Shown here: in pieces, positions 4,442-6,793 of the stretch | Layout: every line of letters starts with the position of its first letter | Numbering within the stretch: the first letter of the stretch is position 1 | Source of the DNA: Firmicutes bacterium OM04-13BH | GTDB lineage: Bacteria; Bacillota; Clostridia; Lachnospirales; Lachnospiraceae | Assembly (NCBI GenBank): GCA_003481745.1 | Contig: QULP01000017.1 | Span: 1 to 6,793 of the forward strand | Direction of reading: 5' to 3' | DNA length: 6,793 nt | The notes under the pieces: model-generated | What the model saw: the letters and a program-made list of their open reading frames with translations, nothing else | Database searches by the model: none | What the model was told of the DNA's origin: nothing | Made by a program: the position numbers and the translations under genes

Positions 4442-4500
4442 AATATATCCGCTTGACAAAAGTGCTACCACCATACTATAATATGTGTAGCGGATATATT
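4442..4500 (+). promoter_or_regulatory. mob operon promoter between 12-bp inverted arms
   Basis: TTGACA (4453-4458) and TATAAT (4477-4482) are perfect hexamers with an 18-bp spacer; transcription should start near 4489. The -35 box is overlapped by AATATATCCGCT (4442-4453), and the start site by its exact reverse complement AGCGGATATATT (4489-4500). A dimeric protein bound to both arms would cover the promoter, so repression by a mobilization protein such as MobC is likely by analogy with other mob regions. The first gene starts at 4629. Confidence 0.75.
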
Positions 4501-4501
4501 G

Positions 4502-4560
4502 CAAGTTCCCTAAAGTGTTACCACTTTAGAACTTGTGAGGGTGGCAAGCCCCCCTTCAAT
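4502..4560. other. Candidate origin of transfer (oriT)
   Basis: Directly after the promoter an inverted repeat spans 4502-4535: CTAAAGTG (4510-4517) and CACTTTAG (4522-4529) around TTAC, extended by CAAGTT (4502-4507) and AACTTG (4530-4535), with two unpaired C's. It is followed by GTGAGGGTGGCAAG and two CCCCCTT runs split by CAAT. A hairpin followed by a conserved nick region, upstream of mobC and relaxase genes, is the usual oriT design for MOBP-type systems. I cannot name the nick position. The bracketing repeats 4462-4472 and 4598-4608 support a protein-bound complex here. Confidence 0.6.
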
Positions 4561-4628
4561 CCCCCTTGAAGCAGAGCCGAAAGGCTCATAATGTGACGGT
4601 GGTAGCACCGAAGAAAGTGAGGTCGCAA

Positions 4629-4814
4629 ATGAAAATCAGCGGAGCAAAAACAATAGCGGAATACAAAGAAATCAGAGCCAAGAAAATTCAGAAATGGATT
4701 GATAGCCATTTTGTTGAAGGTTCTGTAAAGTGGGAATTTGACGGAGCAAATGCGATAAAGGTAACGGACAAGACCGGCGATAGCATGTTAGTACAGTTGT
4801 CCGAAATTGATTAA
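4629..4814 (+). CDS. Small conserved-looking protein, first gene of the mob operon
   Basis: The 61-aa product (MKISGAKTIAEYKEIRAKKI... ending SMLVQLSEID) is not recognised. The N-terminal half is helical and basic; the C-terminal half looks like beta strands (VKWEFDGANAIKVTD, DSMLVQLSE). GTGAGG (4617-4622) is 6 nt before ATG 4629. The frame also opens at a TTG at 4566, but that would place oriT-side repeats in the coding region and lacks a Shine-Dalgarno. It lies between the candidate oriT and mobC, 16 bp before the next gene, so it may be a relaxosome accessory or a regulator of the operon. Codon and GC style match the mob genes. Confidence 0.7.
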   Translation: MKISGAKTIAEYKEIRAKKIQKWIDSHFVEGSVKWEFDGANAIKVTDKTGDSMLVQLSEID

Positions 4815-4830
4815 CAGGAGGGAAACAAAA

Positions 4831-5073
4831 GTGACAGTAAGAAATTTTTTGAAATTGCATGAGGGCGGTGTGGCTTGCGTATCAATCCAGCAAGAACCAT
4901 ACGACCATGAAAAGCATGGATATGTAAAGACGTACTTCGAGGAAGCAGCACAAGAGGATATTCTTGCATCTGATACATTCAAGAAGATAGCAAACAAGCA
5001 AGTAGACCATTTTAATATCATTGGCGGTGGAATGTATAAAGTCGAGTTGTGCATTTATTTGGAGGAAGAATAA
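4831..5073 (+). CDS. Small conserved-looking protein, second gene of the mob operon
   Basis: The 80-aa product starts at GTG 4831, with a strong AGGAGGG (4816-4822) 8 nt upstream. An upstream in-frame TTG at 4807 overlaps the preceding gene and has no better site. It begins VTVRNFLKLHEGGVACVSI and ends GGGMYKVELCIYLEEE, an alpha/beta-looking soluble protein with no membrane segment or recognisable motif. Its TAA shares a base with the mobC ATG (TAATG), so the two are translationally coupled. The position suggests a mobilization or regulatory role; the function is unknown. Confidence 0.75.
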   Translation: MTVRNFLKLHEGGVACVSIQQEPYDHEKHGYVKTYFEEAAQEDILASDTFKKIANKQVDHFNIIGGGMYKVELCIYLEEE

Positions 5074-5396
5074 TGGCGAATAAAAGCAGACCTAAGCAGT
5101 TATCATTCCGAGTAAGTGAAGAAGAATACCAGCAGTTACAGGAGAAGATTTCAAAGAGCGGAAAGAACCAGCAGGAGTATATCCTTTCCTGTGTGCTGGA
5201 GAAGCAGATTGTGAATACGGACGGTATCAAGGAACTTATCCCGGAACTGAAACGGATAGGGAACAACCTCAACCAAATAGCAAAGCGGTGTAATGAGGGG
5301 GGAATGTTGCCGAGTGAAGCGGAAGTGCGGAAGCATGGAGAGGAGCTGAACAAAGTATGGCAGTCATTAAGGCGGTATCTTCAAAGGCGGGCATAG
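5073..5396 (+). CDS. mobC: Mobilization protein MobC (relaxosome accessory)
   Basis: The 107-aa product begins MANKSRPKQLSFRVSEEEY, a ribbon-helix-helix-like start (KQLSFRVSEEEYQQL), and continues with the MobC signature around ELIPELKRIGNNLNQIAKRCNEGG (about 54-77, read in two parts) and a basic tail, LRRYLQRRA. In related plasmids MobC binds oriT, helps melt it and loads the relaxase. ATG 5073 follows GGAGG (5061-5065) at a good distance and overlaps the previous stop codon; a GTG at 5049 in the same frame lies inside that gene and is less likely. The 3' end overlaps the relaxase gene by 40 bp, so the two are made together. It is also the best candidate repressor for the inverted arms at 4442-4500. 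Confidence 0.88.
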   Translation: MANKSRPKQLSFRVSEEEYQQLQEKISKSGKNQQEYILSCVLEKQIVNTDGIKELIPELKRIGNNLNQIAKRCNEGGMLPSEAEVRKHGEELNKVWQSLRRYLQRRA

Positions 5397-6466
5397 GGCA
5401 CGCCATAGATTATGTGACGAAAAAAGAAAAGACAGAGGAGAAGCTTGTCAGTGGTCTGCATTGTGAGCCGGAGACAGTCAAGGAAGAAATGCAAGCCACA
5501 AAGGAGCTGTGGGGCAAGACAGACGGAAGAACCTATAAGCATTATGTGCAGTCCTACCATGAGGACGAGGAAATAACCCCGGAGCAGGCTCACAAGAACG
5601 CTATCGAGCTGGCGGAGCATACAAAGGCATGGAAAGGGCATGAAGTTCTGATAGCCACGCATATAGACAAGGGGCATATACATACGCACTTTATAGTCAA
5701 TTCCGTAAATTATGAGAACGGTCATAAGCTCCAATGGAGTAAGCACGACCTTAAAGACTTAAAGGAACGGTGCAACGAACAGAGCAGGGAACAGGGCTTG
5801 CATGTGCCGGAGAAAGGAAAGACATTTGCTGGAGAAGCCCGGGAAGAAACGGTGGCATGGAGTAAAGACACCTACCAGCTTTTGAAACAAGCAGAGCAGG
5901 GAAAGGTCAAAAGTTATGTGCAGGATATTGCCCTGGCGGTACTGGACTGTAAGGAAACAGCGATCAGCCGGCAAACCTTTATCCGGCTGATGAATGAAAG
6001 AGGGTACGGAGTGGACTGGCAGGACAGCCATAAGTACATCACATATACCGACTTAGCCAGGGAACAGGCAGGAGAAAAGGCTTGTAAAATCAGGGATAAC
6101 AAGCTGGAAAAATACTACAATATGGATTTCGGAAAGGAGAGCATGGAGCATGAGTTTGAGAGAAATGCACGAACAGCAGAAGCAGAGCAGTCCAAGAGAG
6201 CAACTTCAAGAGTTAAACCGACAGAGCCGGACAGAGCTGGAAAACAGTTTGCTCAAAGAAGCGTTGGCGATGTCGAGCGAGAACTGCGAGGAATTTATGA
6301 AGCAGTCAAATCAAGAACAAGTAAGGGCAGAGCAGAACAGGCAGAGAGACGCAGAGCAGAACAGGAAGCTCATCAGCGAGCTGAAGCAGAGCGTAGAGCT
6401 ACTGAAGAACAGCAACGAATTGCTTCAAGACGCTATATCGGGCGAGATTGGGAGCTTGAAAGATGA
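5357..6466 (+). CDS. mobA: Relaxase (MOBP-like mobilization nuclease)
   Basis: The 369-aa protein should nick oriT and lead the transferred strand into a recipient. Its N-terminal ~160 residues form a relaxase domain (Pfam PF03432 type). Tyr19 in GHAIDYVTKK is the likely nucleophile. HIDKGHIHTHFIVN (102-115) holds the three-histidine metal site (His107, 109, 111), and the Asn ends the motif. Residues 155-270 are mixed helical. The last ~100 are rich in Arg, Ala, Glu and Gln (RAEQAERRRAEQEA) and low in complexity, coinciding with the overlapping gene at 6150-6722. AGGAG (5341-5345) is 11 nt before the ATG. No primase or helicase domain is attached and no secretion genes follow, so it depends on a helper. 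MobA is used here as a generic name. Confidence 0.9.
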   Translation: MAVIKAVSSKAGIGHAIDYVTKKEKTEEKLVSGLHCEPETVKEEMQATKELWGKTDGRTYKHYVQSYHEDEEITPEQAHKNAIELAEHTKAWKGHEVLIATHIDKGHIHTHFIVNSVNYENGHKLQWSKHDLKDLKERCNEQSREQGLHVPEKGKTFAGEAREETVAWSKDTYQLLKQAEQGKVKSYVQDIALAVLDCKETAISRQTFIRLMNERGYGVDWQDSHKYITYTDLAREQAGEKACKIRDNKLEKYYNMDFGKESMEHEFERNARTAEAEQSKRATSRVKPTEPDRAGKQFAQRSVGDVERELRGIYEAVKSRTSKGRAEQAERRRAEQEAHQRAEAERRATEEQQRIASRRYIGRDWELER

Positions 6467-6722
6467 GGTTAAGGAAAATACCGTCCAAGAGGTTAGAAAG
6501 GCGTTACAGGCGAATATAGAGGCTATACAGAGGGCGACAAAGCTTCTTGAGAAGCAGTCTGATACACTTACGAGCGTGATGAAGCAGAAACTCCGGGAGC
6601 TGGAGGAAAGTAAGAACAGCTTTTTCAGATATGAGGGCTTGAAACTGTACCTGTTTTGGGGTGGCATGGTCTGTAATATTTTAGTATTTCTTATGCTAGC
6701 GTCTAGCATGTTTGGTAGGTGA
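6150..6722 (+). CDS. MobB-like coiled-coil membrane-anchored protein, nested out of frame in the relaxase gene
   Basis: The 190-aa frame starts at ATG 6150, inside the relaxase gene in another frame, and shares 317 bp with it. AAGGAG (6134-6139) lies 10 nt upstream. Residues 1-150 are Gln/Glu/Lys-rich and look like a coiled coil (LISELKQSVELLKNSNELLQ). Residues about 165-187 form one membrane span (LYLFWGGMVCNILVFLMLAS) ending MFGR. The frame stays open for 256 bp beyond the relaxase stop, which makes chance unlikely. In ColE1 (MbeB, MbeD) and RSF1010 (MobB), accessory genes likewise overlap the relaxase gene out of frame, and RSF1010 MobB has a membrane-associating part that aids contact with the transfer pore. 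The similarity here is in arrangement and architecture; homology is not established. Confidence 0.72.
   Translation: MSLREMHEQQKQSSPREQLQELNRQSRTELENSLLKEALAMSSENCEEFMKQSNQEQVRAEQNRQRDAEQNRKLISELKQSVELLKNSNELLQDAISGEIGSLKDEVKENTVQEVRKALQANIEAIQRATKLLEKQSDTLTSVMKQKLRELEESKNSFFRYEGLKLYLFWGGMVCNILVFLMLASSMFGR
6327..6365 (+). repeat. 15-nt direct repeat inside the relaxase/MobB-like overlap
   Basis: GCAGAGCAGAACAGG occurs at 6327-6341 and again at 6351-6365. In the relaxase frame it gives RAEQAE...RAEQEA; in the nested frame it gives AEQNR...AEQNR. It suggests a small in-frame duplication that lengthened both proteins at once. Confidence 0.75.
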
Positions 6723-6746
6723 AAATATATCTAGTTAGATTAAAAA

Positions 6747-6793
6747 GGTGCAAAAACCTATTGATAAGATTAGCGGTCAAGGCGAGAGGGAGT
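6747..6793 (+). repeat. 55-bp direct repeat at the right window edge (probably copy 1 again)
   Basis: The segment equals 92-138 over its full 47 bases, and its last 39 equal 1-39. The simplest reading is that the contig is a circle whose ends overlap by 39 bases, so this is the left part of copy 1. A third independent copy at the edge of a linear molecule cannot be excluded. It begins 25 bp after the stop of the MobB-like gene. I see no clear terminator between them, only a small inverted repeat, ATGCTAG/CTAGCAT (6693-6709), inside the coding end. Confidence 0.8.

Noticed and set aside
4045..4481. Overlapping plus-strand frames of 91 and 75 codons between toxin and mob modules
   Set aside because: Neither has a ribosome binding site, both cross the long hairpins, and their translations look random in composition.
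4566..4628. TTG start for the first mob-operon gene
   Set aside because: There is no Shine-Dalgarno, and the extension covers the GAAA hairpin and the 11-bp repeat; ATG 4629 has GTGAGG at a normal distance.
6693..6709. Inverted repeat ATGCTAG/CTAGCAT as the terminator of the mob operon
   Set aside because: It is a 7-bp stem inside the coding end, followed by TTTGG rather than a T-tract; too weak to call.

Overview
The window looks like a small mobilizable antibiotic-resistance plasmid from a low-to-medium GC Firmicute, most likely a gut Clostridia/Lachnospiraceae-type host. That host guess rests on the style of the Rep, MobC, relaxase and small accessory proteins, strong AGGAGG-type ribosome binding sites and consensus sigma-A promoters; it is an inference. 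The first 39 bases are repeated exactly as the last 39, so the contig is probably a closed circle of about 6754 bp. No type IV secretion, integrase or complete transposase gene is present, so transfer would need a helper conjugative element in the same cell.

Layout. (1) 1-1620: replication module. Two 55-bp direct repeats flank a near-consensus promoter, the second supplies the ribosome binding site of a 475-aa primase-like Rep protein, and a 20-bp-stem terminator closes the unit. (2) About 1622-3693: acquired cargo, visibly more AT-rich. It holds the 3' end of a membrane-protein gene, the 3' half of an IS256-family element, and erm(B) with its intact ermBL leader peptide and attenuator. The truncated IS end places a TTGAAA box exactly 17 bp from the erm(B) -10 box, making a hybrid promoter. 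(3) 3700-4094: what I read as a type I toxin-antitoxin module. A 38-codon single-membrane-span peptide has a strong SD and promoter on the minus strand. Downstream of it, also on the minus strand, a separate promoter drives a short RNA that ends at the hairpin shared with the erm(B) unit. The first ~30 nt of that RNA are complementary to the toxin start region in two blocks of 15 and 12 nt. (4) 4095-4440: no gene, but two related long hairpin structures. (5) 4441-6722: mobilization module. A consensus promoter sits between 12-bp inverted arms, next to an oriT-like hairpin. It is followed by two small unknown genes, mobC, a MOBP-like relaxase gene, and a membrane-anchored coiled-coil gene nested out of frame in the relaxase 3' end.

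How it works together (inference): Rep maintains the plasmid; the toxin-antitoxin pair would penalise its loss; MobC, relaxase and the nested MobB-like protein would process oriT and hand the DNA to a helper conjugation pore; erm(B) gives inducible MLSB resistance. The least described parts are the toxin-antitoxin pair, the oriT/promoter architecture and the twin hairpins at 4133-4363.
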